DNA from: Cyclina sinensis
Lineage: Eukaryota; Mollusca; Bivalvia; Venerida; Veneridae
Assembly (NCBI GenBank): GCA_012932295.1
Contig: JAAONU010000008.1
Span: 36,756,949 to 36,820,948 of the forward strand
DNA length: 64,000 bases
Direction of reading: 5' to 3'
Shown: positions 1 to 10,300 of the stretch, piece after piece
Numbering within the stretch: the first letter of the stretch is position 1
Layout of the letters: the number at the start of each line of letters is the position of its first letter
The notes under the pieces: generated by a model
What the model was told of the DNA's origin: nothing
What the model saw: the letters and a program-made list of their open reading frames with translations, nothing else
Database searches by the model: none
Program-made: the position numbers and the translations under genes

Positions 1-177
1 GAGCGGAGCAATTCCACATTTAAATTTAGCCAAAGCCGACTTATATTTTCTCGGTAAAGATGTACATTCAACACAAATTTCAGTTTCATAAACAAATCTA
101 AATTGTGTATATGTTCTAAGTTTGTTTCTACCTCTACCAGTAGGACCTGTAACATCTCCAATTATGAATAAAACCAT
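1..177 (-). mobile_element. Non-LTR retrotransposon (LINE) C-terminal fragment, cut by window edge
   Basis: Read on the minus strand, an open frame from about 177 down to base 1 contains GRGRNKLRTY, then a Cys pair and a stretch ending KSALAKFKCGIAPL. This resembles the region after the reverse transcriptase in animal LINE proteins, which leads into a CCHC-like motif; a comparable segment with that motif intact lies at 10920-11448 in this window. The fragment continues beyond the left edge. Assignment is by recalled family pattern; a search is needed to name the clade. Confidence 0.5.
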
Positions 178-899
178 CCATAGTGCTATCAACTACTTTG
201 TCACAAAAATGTTTGGAAGACATATTTATACAATCCTCTGATATATTCCTCAAATTAATACACGATAAATATTTCTTATACTGAAATTGTCAAGTTTTGC
301 AATTATTATTACTCTTGTTATCAAATGTGTTACGGTCGAAATCAAAGAGTAACAGAAAGAATAACAAGTAACAAACTTTTAAACAATAACACAAATTTAT
401 TCTAAAACAAATTACTAAAGTATTAAAGTACAATTACACAATGTCACACAGAAAATGTGTGTTTTTTTTTTTTTGTTTTTTTTTTACAGTACCTGGATTT
501 AGTGTAGTCCTGAAATAAATTAATGATCCTGTCCGATCCTGGTAAGTGTTAATTGTCTTAGATTTTTAATCACTGTTGAAGTATTTTCCACAAAAGTCCA
601 TAGAGTAATCCCACAAATTGTTGAAAAGTTTGATTAATTCCTCACACAGTATAATTAGAAACATTTCCAAATGAAAATTTAATCCAATATTTTTTACCAA
701 AATTACCTAAATATCCTGCTTCACGAAACTCTGACTTTTATATAGACAAAGAAAATTCCAGAAGCAACATAATCTAGATTATTCCTGAAAACCAAAACAA
801 ATCGCCAATCTTCTAAATATAGCCACAATGAGTTATTTATTGACAGTTCTAGATGTATCCAAAAACTAGTCCAGTGATCAGTTCCAAAAATAGAACTGT
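178..899. other. No gene recognised
   Basis: AT-rich sequence with a T-run near 461-484. No ORF, RNA gene or repeat boundary could be supported on either strand. Confidence 0.5.
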
Positions 900-1480
900 A
901 AACATGCTATTTTCACACGTACACATAACACATGTTTTACAAGAAATGTCCTTAAACCTAAAATAAATCTGCAACTGTTCATTTTGTTGTTTTAATTTCT
1001 GTAATTGCTCATACATCTTTTACAAGATATTCCCTGAGAGCAAATATACAATAGCACATTTTGTTCCGGTTTATTATTGCCCGAACATGTTTTACCAGAT
1101 ATTCCCTACATACAAAAGTAGTTTTATTGCTGTACATTAAGCAGTTGTTCATCATTGGTTGTACATGTCTTACAACAACGTAAACCTACAGCTGTACAAT
1201 TTACAATTGTTCATATTTTCCGTATTTATTTAAAAAGAAATGCCCTTAAAAACAAATCTACAGCTGCTGATATTGTTATTGTTTATAATTACTCGTACAA
1301 ACCAACATAGATAACCAGTTGTATATAAAGCAATTGTTTATAATTGCTTGTACATGTATAACAAGATGCCCTTTAAACCAACATAGATCTGTAGCTGTAC
1401 GGTAAGCAATTAATTATAATTACTCATTCATGTTTTACATTATATGTATATGCCCTACCATCCAACATAGATATACAGCT
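900..1480. repeat. Degenerate tandem repeat, irregular units of roughly 60-115 bp
   Basis: The phrases 'acatgttttacaagatatgcc', 'aaaccaacatagatctacagctgtac' and 'aagcaattgtttataatt' recur in the same order several times with many substitutions (for example near 930, 1020, 1090, 1170, 1350 and 1430). There is no coding potential. It looks like an old, decayed tandem array. Confidence 0.6.
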
Positions 1481-2220
1481 TTAATGCCATTCGAGCCATA
1501 CTACAGACAATGACCATCCACATGAGATAGCTTGGAAATTTTGATAAGAACAGGGTCTAGTCCTTCTCAGGAACGATTGATAGGTAAGCTGCCAGGACTG
1601 TTTGATGGTGTTTAACTCATTTAAACATAATAAACTAAATTCACATTTTGCACTAAATTAAAGCAGAATAGTTTGTACAACGTCGCGAAAACGTATACAA
1701 GTGAAACATGCTTTACAGGCAAGGCCGTAGCCAAAATATTGTAAGGCAATGATATGAATTCAATAGTAATATAATTCACAAGTCGTCACCTGAAAAACGA
1801 TTTGTCGTAACTACAAATTTTCACTTTTCGAGAAAATGGGACTTAAAATTGGAAATTCGAGTTAACATTTTTATCTTAAAAAACTGTCTTAAGATTTCAA
1901 AAGCAGATGTATTCAACACTTATTTGACTGTATTTCTGTCATTCTAAGATTTTGGTTAAATGATTCCGAGATAGACATTTTAGTAACATTTTTTACTTAA
2001 TTTGTAAAAATGAAATTTCATACTTGAACTGTCTATCCAGAATTGGACATACTACACTTCAGATACGAAAAAATCTTTTAAGTAAACTGGAAAAGTACTT
2101 CCTTTCACTTCTGTGTAGGCTGTGTGAAAAACGAAACAGAAATTTATGTTTACTTTTTTGAATATGTCTTTGTATCACTAACAGAAATTTTAAACATTAC
2201 AGTTTATAATAACCTAAAGT
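1481..2220. other. No gene recognised
   Basis: AT-rich sequence without a supported ORF, RNA or repeat boundary. Confidence 0.45.
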
Positions 2221-2430
2221 GGCGGCGTGGCCGAGTGGTTAACACGTCAGACTAGTAGTCAAAGGATTGCTAGCCGCACGGGTTCAAACCCAGTCAGGGT
2301 GAAGCCGTTGTTTCCTTGAGCAAGAAACTTTACACTCATTGCTTATTAATGGTTAGTTCCAGGAACGGATTCGAGAGTGTGTCTATAAGCTAAAAGCTTC
2401 CTACACAATCGAACTAAAATAAATTTGGTA
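2221..2430 (+). mobile_element. tRNA-derived SINE (tRNA-Ser/Leu-like head)
   Basis: An A-box-like GGCCGAGTGGTTAA and a B-box-like GGTTCAAACCC are spaced as in a long-variable-arm tRNA. The predicted acceptor-stem ends do not pair and the sequence continues into a body containing 'cttgagcaagaaactttacactcattgct', which resembles a conserved central domain of metazoan SINEs (I cannot assign which). It is therefore a SINE copy, not a working tRNA gene. Confidence 0.6.
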
Positions 2431-2649
2431 TAAACTAATAACCTAAAATTGAAATAATAAAATAAGTTAACACATTTAACTGAACGTCCCCTCAGAACGT
2501 ATGAAACAGATCAACGAGAAAATAATATGCTTGATATTATTATAAATAGCTTTTTTTTTGTTTTTTTCCCTCGTCACTACTTTTATTTTGTCTTTAATCA
2601 TCTGAGGTACTACATAAATCTCAAGCATTTTTGTGTAGTTTTATCTTCC

Positions 2650-2886
2650 ATGTTCTGCAAAGTTTCAATGTTATCTTTAACATTAATATTTTTTGTAATG
2701 CCATCATGCTTCACATCACTTGTTGAAGGTATTTCAGATGACGAGGTTAATCAATTTAACGAAAATAATCTGACGGTTTTTCCAATTTCTTTTGATAATC
2801 ATTACAGTTTCGATAAACTTGCAAGTTGTAACTTGATGAAATCTCGAAGAGCAATAATTTGCCAAACGCTTACAACTGTACTATAA
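2650..2886 (+). CDS. Possible small secreted protein (78 codons), unrecognised
   Basis: From the ATG at 2650 the frame gives a hydrophobic start (MFCKVSMLSLTLIFFVMPSC), then an acidic, Asn-rich stretch and a Ser-Arg-Arg site near the end. This pattern would suit a signal peptide on a short secreted product. An ATG further upstream at 2527 would give 119 codons, but the added residues are mostly Phe/Tyr from AT-rich sequence. No family is recognised and no second exon was found. It may be a chance ORF. Confidence 0.2.
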   Translation: MFCKVSMLSLTLIFFVMPSCFTSLVEGISDDEVNQFNENNLTVFPISFDNHYSFDKLASCNLMKSRRAIICQTLTTVL

Positions 2887-4452
2887 TGCCATTTTGTTGC
2901 CTATTTATGGTATATAATCTATAACAAAACCAGTGAAACAGGACAAAAAAGTGTGACAGTATTTCCAGCATTCGTACCCATGAGCTTATCTAAAATAAGA
3001 AGAATAAAGCATTACTGAAATACATAAAAACAAAGAAATTGTTAACTATTTGATGAATTTCCACCTTTCTCTACAAATGTAATAGATATTTGCTTTTCAG
3101 TTTATTCATTAATCCACTAGAAGCGCATTCTTATTATTGCGTTATGTTAACTTGCCTTGCAAACATCTCCTCCAAAAAATAATTTAGATGTCAAATTCAA
3201 ATCTTACTGTTTTCAAATATAAACAATGTTGGTTCTCCGCTCTCCGTGTTTGTGTAAGTGCTCGCTGGGACAAATCAATATCAACCAGTTTACCCGCTTC
3301 CGGCGAGTGGTTTACTTTGTAGTTACTTATAGGTGTGAAACATCACAAATTCTTTTTTTATTCTATATGAAATCCATGTAGTTAAAGGGCTGTGGTAGCA
3401 AGATAGGCCAATTTTAAATGACTTTATCTTAACATAATTCTAGTAGATCTGCATAAGCATTCTTGAAGAAAAAGGAAGGGAAGTTGGGGTCATATTTCAA
3501 ACAAGAAGATATTTCTGCATATGTGAACTTATTCATGAAATTAACAAAAAAATCTGAGCCAGTTTTCAGCTTGGGGTATATGAAACAACTTCCTATCATT
3601 ATTCTATTCTAGACCACACTGACCTGGCGTATTAACGTCTTACCATCATGACCATATCGGCTGGAATGGCATTCTACTCATGAAAAAAGGCAACAGTCAT
3701 ATTACTGGTGTTGTTGATGACGTGAATATTCCTTGCTCTCAGCAAGTCCCACAAGCGTTCATTTGGGATTCATGTCCGGACAGTAAGTCATTAACGTTAT
3801 GTTAAGCTAGATAATTTCTCGTATGTGTAGCAGTTTGTTGCCTTGCGTTGTCAGGCATTGAATAGAAGGAGGGAACTACACTCGACGTAAAAATGTCAAC
3901 ATAGGTCTGATTTAAATTCCAAAGAATTACAAGGTCCGTTTTCCTACCTCCGACGTTTAGACAATTTACTGACTAATTTCAATGAATTTTGAGACATATG
4001 CTTTAACTAAAACACATTATTTAACAAATTATATATAAAAATGTACAGTTTAAAAAGTTTTTGTCAATAGCTTTTATATATATTATTATATTGGTATGTA
4101 AAATAGTCATCATATTTTGTACACTGACAAGACTTCCCTATATTTTAATCAGTTTGCTGGCGAAATATGTTGTAAATATTTGACTGGCAAATAATAAACA
4201 TTTACTCTCAGTTTTATTTGTTTAACTTCGTTTAATGTACCTAATAAAATAAATAATACATAAGGCAAACACAATTCCGCTAGCTTAAAGGATCATATGT
4301 ATCTGCATTGTGTGTGCTCGTGATCAGTGATAAACAAATAGATCTGAACTATAAAAAATTGATTGATATTAACTAACTCTCAGGTTAACACAAGTTTACT
4401 ATAAAACATAAATAAAATTGAATTAACGATAACGAATGAAATAGTATATAAA
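2887..4452. other. No gene recognised
   Basis: AT-rich intergenic sequence. A slightly less AT-rich patch at about 3230-3330 shows no ORF or clear promoter motif. Confidence 0.45.
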
Positions 4453-4512
4453 GAATGAATGAATGAATAAATGAATGAATGAATGAATGAATGAATGAAT
4501 GAATGAATGAAT
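4453..4512 (+). repeat. (GAAT)n microsatellite
   Basis: About 15 tetranucleotide units with one GAAT-to-AAAT change. Confidence 0.95.
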
Positions 4513-4749
4513 AGAAAACATATGTATCACTGCGCTGTTCAGTTTCTGAATTTTAAACAATTGGATAGTGTATGGAGAATCCAATCGAGTTCTGTGACAA
4601 CGTTATCCACAACCATAAGTCTAAAATTATTTTAGTTTAGTGCTGTATATTCTAGATATATAAATTTGGAAACAAGCTCCTGTAACCTATATTGCAGATC
4701 TCGTTCATACGAACAAACCGATACTTGTGCCAGAAGAGTGGAATGTAAA

Positions 4750-6598
4750 AAGACACTGAAGACCCTCAATCTTGTTAAAACTTCCTATTACTTTCATTGT
4801 GAATTCATCAATAACAGAGGGTGTTGTCCCAGATGATATGAAAATTGCTAGAGTAAAACCTTTACATAAAAAGAATACAAAATGTAGTAAGCTAGATGCT
4901 GGGAATTACAGACCAGTAAGTATTCTATGAATTGTTTCAAAGATTCTAGAACGGGCCGTGTATGTACAATTAGAGTCATTTATGAGATCGAATAATTTGA
5001 TTTACAAACACCAGTCTGGATTTCGGAAATACCATTCAACTGACACTTGTCTTATCTACCTACTTGATTTGATTCGTACAAATAACTCCAAATGGTTGCT
5101 CACTGGTATGGTTATGTTGGACCTACAGAAAGCCTTTGATACGGTCAATCATGACATTTTGTGCGGTAAATTAAGTCTATTAGGCGTCAAATCTATTTCT
5201 TGGTTTAAATCATACTTGTCAGGAAGATATCAAAAAGTTAGTAATGTTAAAACTACTTCAGATTCAATTCCTATTACATGTGGGGTCCCCCAGGGCAGTA
5301 TCCTTGGTCCTCTGCTATTTCTTTGCTATGTCAAAGACATGGTGACTAGCATTGATCCTGACTGCAAATTAATTTTATATGCAGATGATAGTACAATATT
5401 GTTTTCCCACAAAGATCCAAAATTTGTAGTCCAAAAGCTTAGCAATGTCTTGGAACAATCTTCTGACTGGTTAGTTGACAATAAATTATCTCTTCACCTA
5501 GGCAAAACAGAATGTATGTTGTTTGGTCCCAAATCAAAAGTTAAAAATATACAATTTCTCCATTTCATGTAAAGATCACATAATTAAGTCTTCGTCTGAA
5601 GTAAAATATCTTGGTTTAAATATCGAGTGTTTACTATCGGGAGAAAAAATTGTTAAGAGCATTCTTTCAAAAATTAACGGCAGACTACATTTTCTATACC
5701 GTTACAAAAGTTGCCTATCGGAGGAATTAAAGAGACAGCTGTGCCCTGCCCTTTTGCTGTGTCACTTTGATTATTCTTGTTCTTCTTGGTATGAAGGTCT
5801 GAGTAAGTCACTGAAACACAAACTTCAAGTAGCTCAAAATAAGGTTGTGCGTTTTATAAAAAAACTATAACCCCAGGACTTCTGTGACAAATAAGGTTCT
5901 TTCTGACCTTAAAGGCAGTTAAGACTTAATCATATTCATAAAGTGTATTATAACAGAAGCCCATCATATTTAAAGGATTTGTTTAGTATGTGTAGAGAAA
6001 GTAATTTGAGATCTAGCAATTTTAATTTTGTTTTGTCACAAAATGATTCTCATGTTGCACACACATTTTTCTACAACGCCATAAGAGACTGGAACTCTTT
6101 GCCAGACAGCATTAAATCCATCAAAGATATTCAAAGATTTAAAACGAACGTCAAAATGTATTTAAAAAATGAAACTGACAAAAAAGTGAATAACTTGTTT
6201 ATATATTACTAAATTGATCTGTATGTGATAATTATTTACATGTTTCATGTTTAAATGAGATATAAATTTACAGATATATGTGATTATGTATTTAGCTCTT
6301 TACATTGATAATTGTCTTGATTGTTGTACAACTGTTTTTTTTAATATTTCATTTATTTTGTATTTTGATGCTCATGTATGAATTGTACAACTTAGTATGT
6401 TTATATTACAGTAATTTGACCCCATTGGAAATACACTTTTAGCTTAATGGGCAATCCTAGGGTAGCATAAAACATACTTCATTATAATTCTATTCATGTT
6501 GCATTTTTTTTATGTTTCGTATGCATATGATATGTGTGACAATATAGTATGTGTTTATGTATATTTCCCTGAATAAATAAAAAAAACCAAAAAAAAAA
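4750..6598 (+). mobile_element. 5'-truncated, frameshifted LINE with reverse transcriptase
   Basis: Non-LTR retrotransposon remnant. Before 4958 a frame matches the RT amino-side region (PLHKKN, then GNYRPVSIL followed by a stop). The frame 4958-5572 carries the polymerase motifs FDTVNHDIL, GVPQGSILGPLLF and YADDSTIL and the downstream NKLSLHLGKTECMLF. A frameshift near 5530-5570 moves the reading to 5523-5870 (thumb-like KYLGL, CSSWYEG), and the last segment at 5943-6212 has the usual C-terminal pattern AIRDWNSLPDSIK. The copy ends in an A-rich tail at 6571-6598. The endonuclease half is missing. Jockey/CR1-type by motif style; clade not proven. Several breaks make it inactive. Confidence 0.88.
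4958..5572 (+). pseudogene. LINE reverse transcriptase fragment
   Basis: Carries the RT palm with D (FDTVNHD), the GVPQGSILGP turn and the catalytic YADD. The upstream frame has a stop just before 4935, so the start Met is internal. It ends by frameshift and not at a natural terminus. Confidence 0.85.
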
Positions 6599-6599
6599 T

Positions 6600-6715
6600 C
6601 CTGCTGGGATTCAAATCAGCGACCTCTGGTGCGGAAGTCCTCTGGATTTCGAGTACGGCGGTCTCGATCACTGCTTCTTGACCAAGTAATGGCTAAGCCA
6701 GCACCCCTGAGTAAG
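6600..6715 (-). mobile_element. tRNA-like (SINE-like) sequence
   Basis: On the minus strand there is an A-box-like stretch (TGGCTTAGCCATTACTTGG) and a degenerate B-box (GATTTGAATCCCAGC) about 75 nt apart, followed by the A-rich end of the neighbouring LINE. The spacing is too long for a functional tRNA and no clover leaf can be drawn. Probably a tRNA-derived SINE fragment. Confidence 0.4.
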
Positions 6716-6771
6716 TGCGGACGACACTATGATATTGACGATACAGTCAAAACAGATATAACCAGTCCGAT

Positions 6772-6987
6772 CTAGAAACATAGATCTCTTGCGATAATTG
6801 TATGAATATACCAGATCTGTGCATAATCAACCTGGAACCATTTAAAAAGAAATGGATCATAAGTAATCTCAAAATTGGTAAATGACTTTTCCCGAGGACA
6901 ATCGTGACATATATATTTACGCAGCCCACCATCAGCTTCTGATTTGCTGCAGTCAAAATTTGACAGGTATCTTGTACATTCTTGCAT
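6772..6987 (-). CDS. Exon-like ORF, weakly like a galactose-binding (F5/8C) domain; uncertain
   Basis: The minus-strand frame is Cys-containing (C at residues 4, 13, 29, 32) and ends FKWFQVDYAQIWYIHTIIAR. That ending loosely recalls the 'W-W-x-V-D-L ... I ... V ... I-x-N-R' strand of fucolectin/F5-8C domains common in bivalves. An AG acceptor-like site precedes it on the minus strand, but no convincing donor follows. It could be a pseudogene exon or a chance ORF. It lies head-to-head with WDR35 exon 1, about 310 bp away. Confidence 0.2.
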   Translation of the reverse strand: MQECTRYLSNFDCSKSEADGGLRKYICHDCPREKSFTNFEITYDPFLFKWFQVDYAQIWYIHTIIARDLCF

Positions 6988-7297
6988 ATAAAAGTAAACA
7001 AAGTAGAAATTACAATAAAAGCAAGTTTTGTTTCAATAAGCAATATATACAATGATAAAACGGTAATTCGATTTATAACTCTTTCCTTCAGGCCATTTGC
7101 ATACAGTAAATGATTTGGACGAATGAACATTTAGACCGGTTTAGGTACGGGTTGTATCAGTTTTTAATACATACACCGTGTAATCTCAATTTTGTGAGAA
7201 ACGCTAACATTCCAAACTTTGGTCATAAAATCAGATGAGATATTAACGAAGTTAACGAAATTAAGAAAGTCTAAGAAGAATCCGTTGTGGATTTAGA
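6988..7297 (+). promoter_or_regulatory. Presumed WDR35 upstream/5' UTR region
   Basis: Located immediately before the WDR35 start codon. No TATA box and no convincing RFX X-box, the motif often found upstream of ciliary genes, could be read. The transcription start is therefore not located. Called from position only. Confidence 0.3.
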
Positions 7298-7321
7298 ATG
7301 TTTGTATATCTCAGTAAAAAG
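7298..7321 (+). CDS. WDR35: WDR35 exon 1 (residues 1-8)
   Basis: ATG followed by seven codons reading MFVYLSKK, then AAG|GTAAAA as donor in phase 0. The N-terminus of known WDR35 proteins is nearly the same (M-F-x-Y-L-S-K-K), and exon 2 continues it exactly. Too short for ordinary ORF calling. Confidence 0.88.
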
Positions 7322-10300
7322 GTAAAAACATAAGAAGGTATACATGTCTATGATTGAAGCGTTGCTAATGAAGCTGTATATTGGACATAACTGTTTCGTA
7401 CCAATTATATTCGAACCACGTATTTTCAAACAACTTGTGTACTGTCTTGTGTTTTATATATGACTGGTGAGTGGTAAGGACTTAATAAAACAACGTGTTC
7501 TTAGATTACATTTATTTCTTATACATATTTACTAACACTACATTATACCTAAACTGGTTAACATATTAATCCAAACTCTGTGACTACTTGACTCATTCTG
7601 CTATCAGAGAGTATAGAGATGCTGCATTATAATAAGGCGGGGCTAATTATAAATGACAGGTATAGAATTACAAAGTTATAGACACTACATCCCCTCTCAA
7701 CTCAGATTGAAAATTGATTGTTTTCAAGATAACAAAATCAAAGGCATTTTCTGTCAATGAACAATGTTTACAATCTTCTGCTTAGCACAAACTATCATGT
7801 GTGTTTAACATTTGTCCTGAGAAAAGTTCAACTGCATTTACACTTGAATAAACAGGTAGAGAATTAATGTGTGCTTGATAAAGTCTTAATGGCTATCAAT
7901 TGTAACAACAAAAGTCCCAAGAGTAATAGATTAATTAACTGCTCATTCAAATTCTCATGATCTGGTACATAAATGTCAGTTAAAGTCTGGAATGAAAATC
8001 CACAGATCATTGTGCATAAAATATTCCTGTAGGTTCAAAGATAAACTAATTGTTCATTACAGTATGGAACAAAGAAATTATCTGTTCTAACAAAGTACAT
8101 GTATTTACAATATAGTACATGATTATCACTTTCAAGGTGATTCGTCCCTGCACGTGTATAAATCCATGAATAGATAAGCACACACATTGTTTCATCCTCT
8201 TCTTTTGTAGAAAAAATAATAATTTTATTTTTTGCAGTGTGTTATTATGACACTGATTTGATTTCACAGATATTATTATGCAACACTATTTTTTTTTGAT
8301 AAATTTCACAAATAAATTCTTCTCTGCATCTTTTGCTTGAGTGAATATTATGTAACTTGTTAACGAAATTTACACGAAATTTGTCCCTTAGTACTTTAAC
8401 ACACAAAGTCTTTCAAATATTCCGGTGGTCTTCTGTTTCTTGTAGATCTGGGCGGCATTACAGTAAAATCTTTTTCTGTAGAAGTATTTGATTGTGTTGA
8501 TTTTTCTGTTCTTGGCTGTACTGTTTTATTTTCAGTCGTTGGTGATGTTACGTTTTCCGGTCTGATCTCTGGTGTAATGTTTTGTTTAAGTATTTGTTTG
8601 AAGTGCGAAGAATTTCGAGTTATTTGTTTATCATCACGTGTTGCAGTTACCATCGTTCCATTTTTAGAGGTTACTTCATACGGTACTGGATCAAAAGGAG
8701 TTGTAAGCTTATTACGTTTTTCTTGCTTTACAAGCACACGATCTCCTATCTTGAGGTTTGATTTCTTGGCATTTCTTCGTTTGTCAGCATAACTTACTTT
8801 TCACATACCTGCCATACGTCCCAGATCGTCCGGGATTGTCCCGGAAATCGAGGGCCCGTCCCGGAGTCCCGGAAAGACACCCGATGTCCCGGAAAACATG
8901 AAAAACGCGCATACCTTTGATCAAGTCAGTCAAGTTTTTGACACGCCGCTAATTCTTTAATTATTCGTTATGATAATATGTTCCGATTCGGTGAATACAC
9001 CGCGTGTCATCGATAACCAATTAACAAATGACCGCTATCGGCTATCGATTTATTGACTTGCGGTGCATTAATTAATTTGTAAGATATCTGCCCCTTTCAA
9101 AGACTGTTGCCGCGGTAAATGGTGTTAATAGAGATGCTACTTAAAATTAAATTTAATGCAAACGCGCATAAAACTCGTGGTGAATATTGTAATGTTCGAT
9201 CAAATCGCGCCGATACTTGTAATACGAAGCATAGACGACGCTGTCATCAAACGCCCGTGATTCAACTTGAATTCGAGTTTATGATGTTAATTAATGGTAC
9301 ACAGTTTTTTTTTTTATATTTTACACAATTAGTAATTGTGACAAAAATTTCTACTCGTCCTGCATCACCACCACCAGTCCTGGAGACCTACAGGGGCGTA
9401 GCCAGGGTTTTTGAAGGTGTACGCAGAATCCTAGGGGGTCCGGGGGCATGCTCCCCCGGAATATTTTTTCTGTAGATCATCTCAGGAGCGTTTTGGCGGG
9501 TTTTTGGCATAGAATAAGTCAAATTTTTTTCACCAATTTTACTCGATTTTCTGGGCCAATGTGTACGCAGCTGCGTATTCTGCGTTCTGGTAGCTACGCG
9601 CCTGACCTAGGATAAAAAAGATCAACGGTACTGTGCAGTTTACTGAATTAAAAAAGGCGCAGTGCTCCCCCTTACTCACGCTTCCGGTTTCGTTTTGACA
9701 GCGTATTCCATGCACGATTTACTGTCGGTAAACTGTGACGTTATGATATACACATCCATCGGTATATTTCTTGCAGTTTTTGCACTCGTTCTGCAGGATT
9801 TATACTCATCCTCCTAACTTCTCCACTCGTCAGTACGAACGAACGTTTTTTTTATCTGAAGTGGTTGAGAGGGTTTGGGGGAGTAATCGTCGGGTGGTCG
9901 GACCGATTGAGCTTGAACATTTCTGCAAGCCTGACAATTACTATGCTCTTGCAACTAAAATAAAAGGTATGAAACTGATGGTACTGATGTGTATTTGAAA
10001 GACGTGCAAGGCTTTTCCCGCCAAAAACGGAATCCCGTCCAATTTTGTGTACTGCCAACGGTAGGGCATTGAAAGTATATGATAGTTGTATGTCCCGGAA
10101 AATCGGCTCAAATCCCGGAAATTCGATATCAAAATCCCGGAAATGGCCAGAAAAATTATGGCAGGTATGCTTTTCATCTTTTGTTTTGACGAAGTGTCTT
10201 GTTTTCTAGCTTCTGCGTCGATTTTTGATTTCTGCTTTGCTGGTATGCTTGGTATTTTAATGTGAATATGTAACGATTCGCCACAATAACGATTCGCCAC

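Noticed and set aside
2221..2302. tRNA-Ser/Leu gene
   Set aside because: Box sequences are present but the acceptor stem does not pair and a SINE body follows.
9119..9475. 118-codon ORF within the inverted-repeat element
   Set aside because: Crosses the boundary of the nested MITE at 9391 and has no transposase motif.
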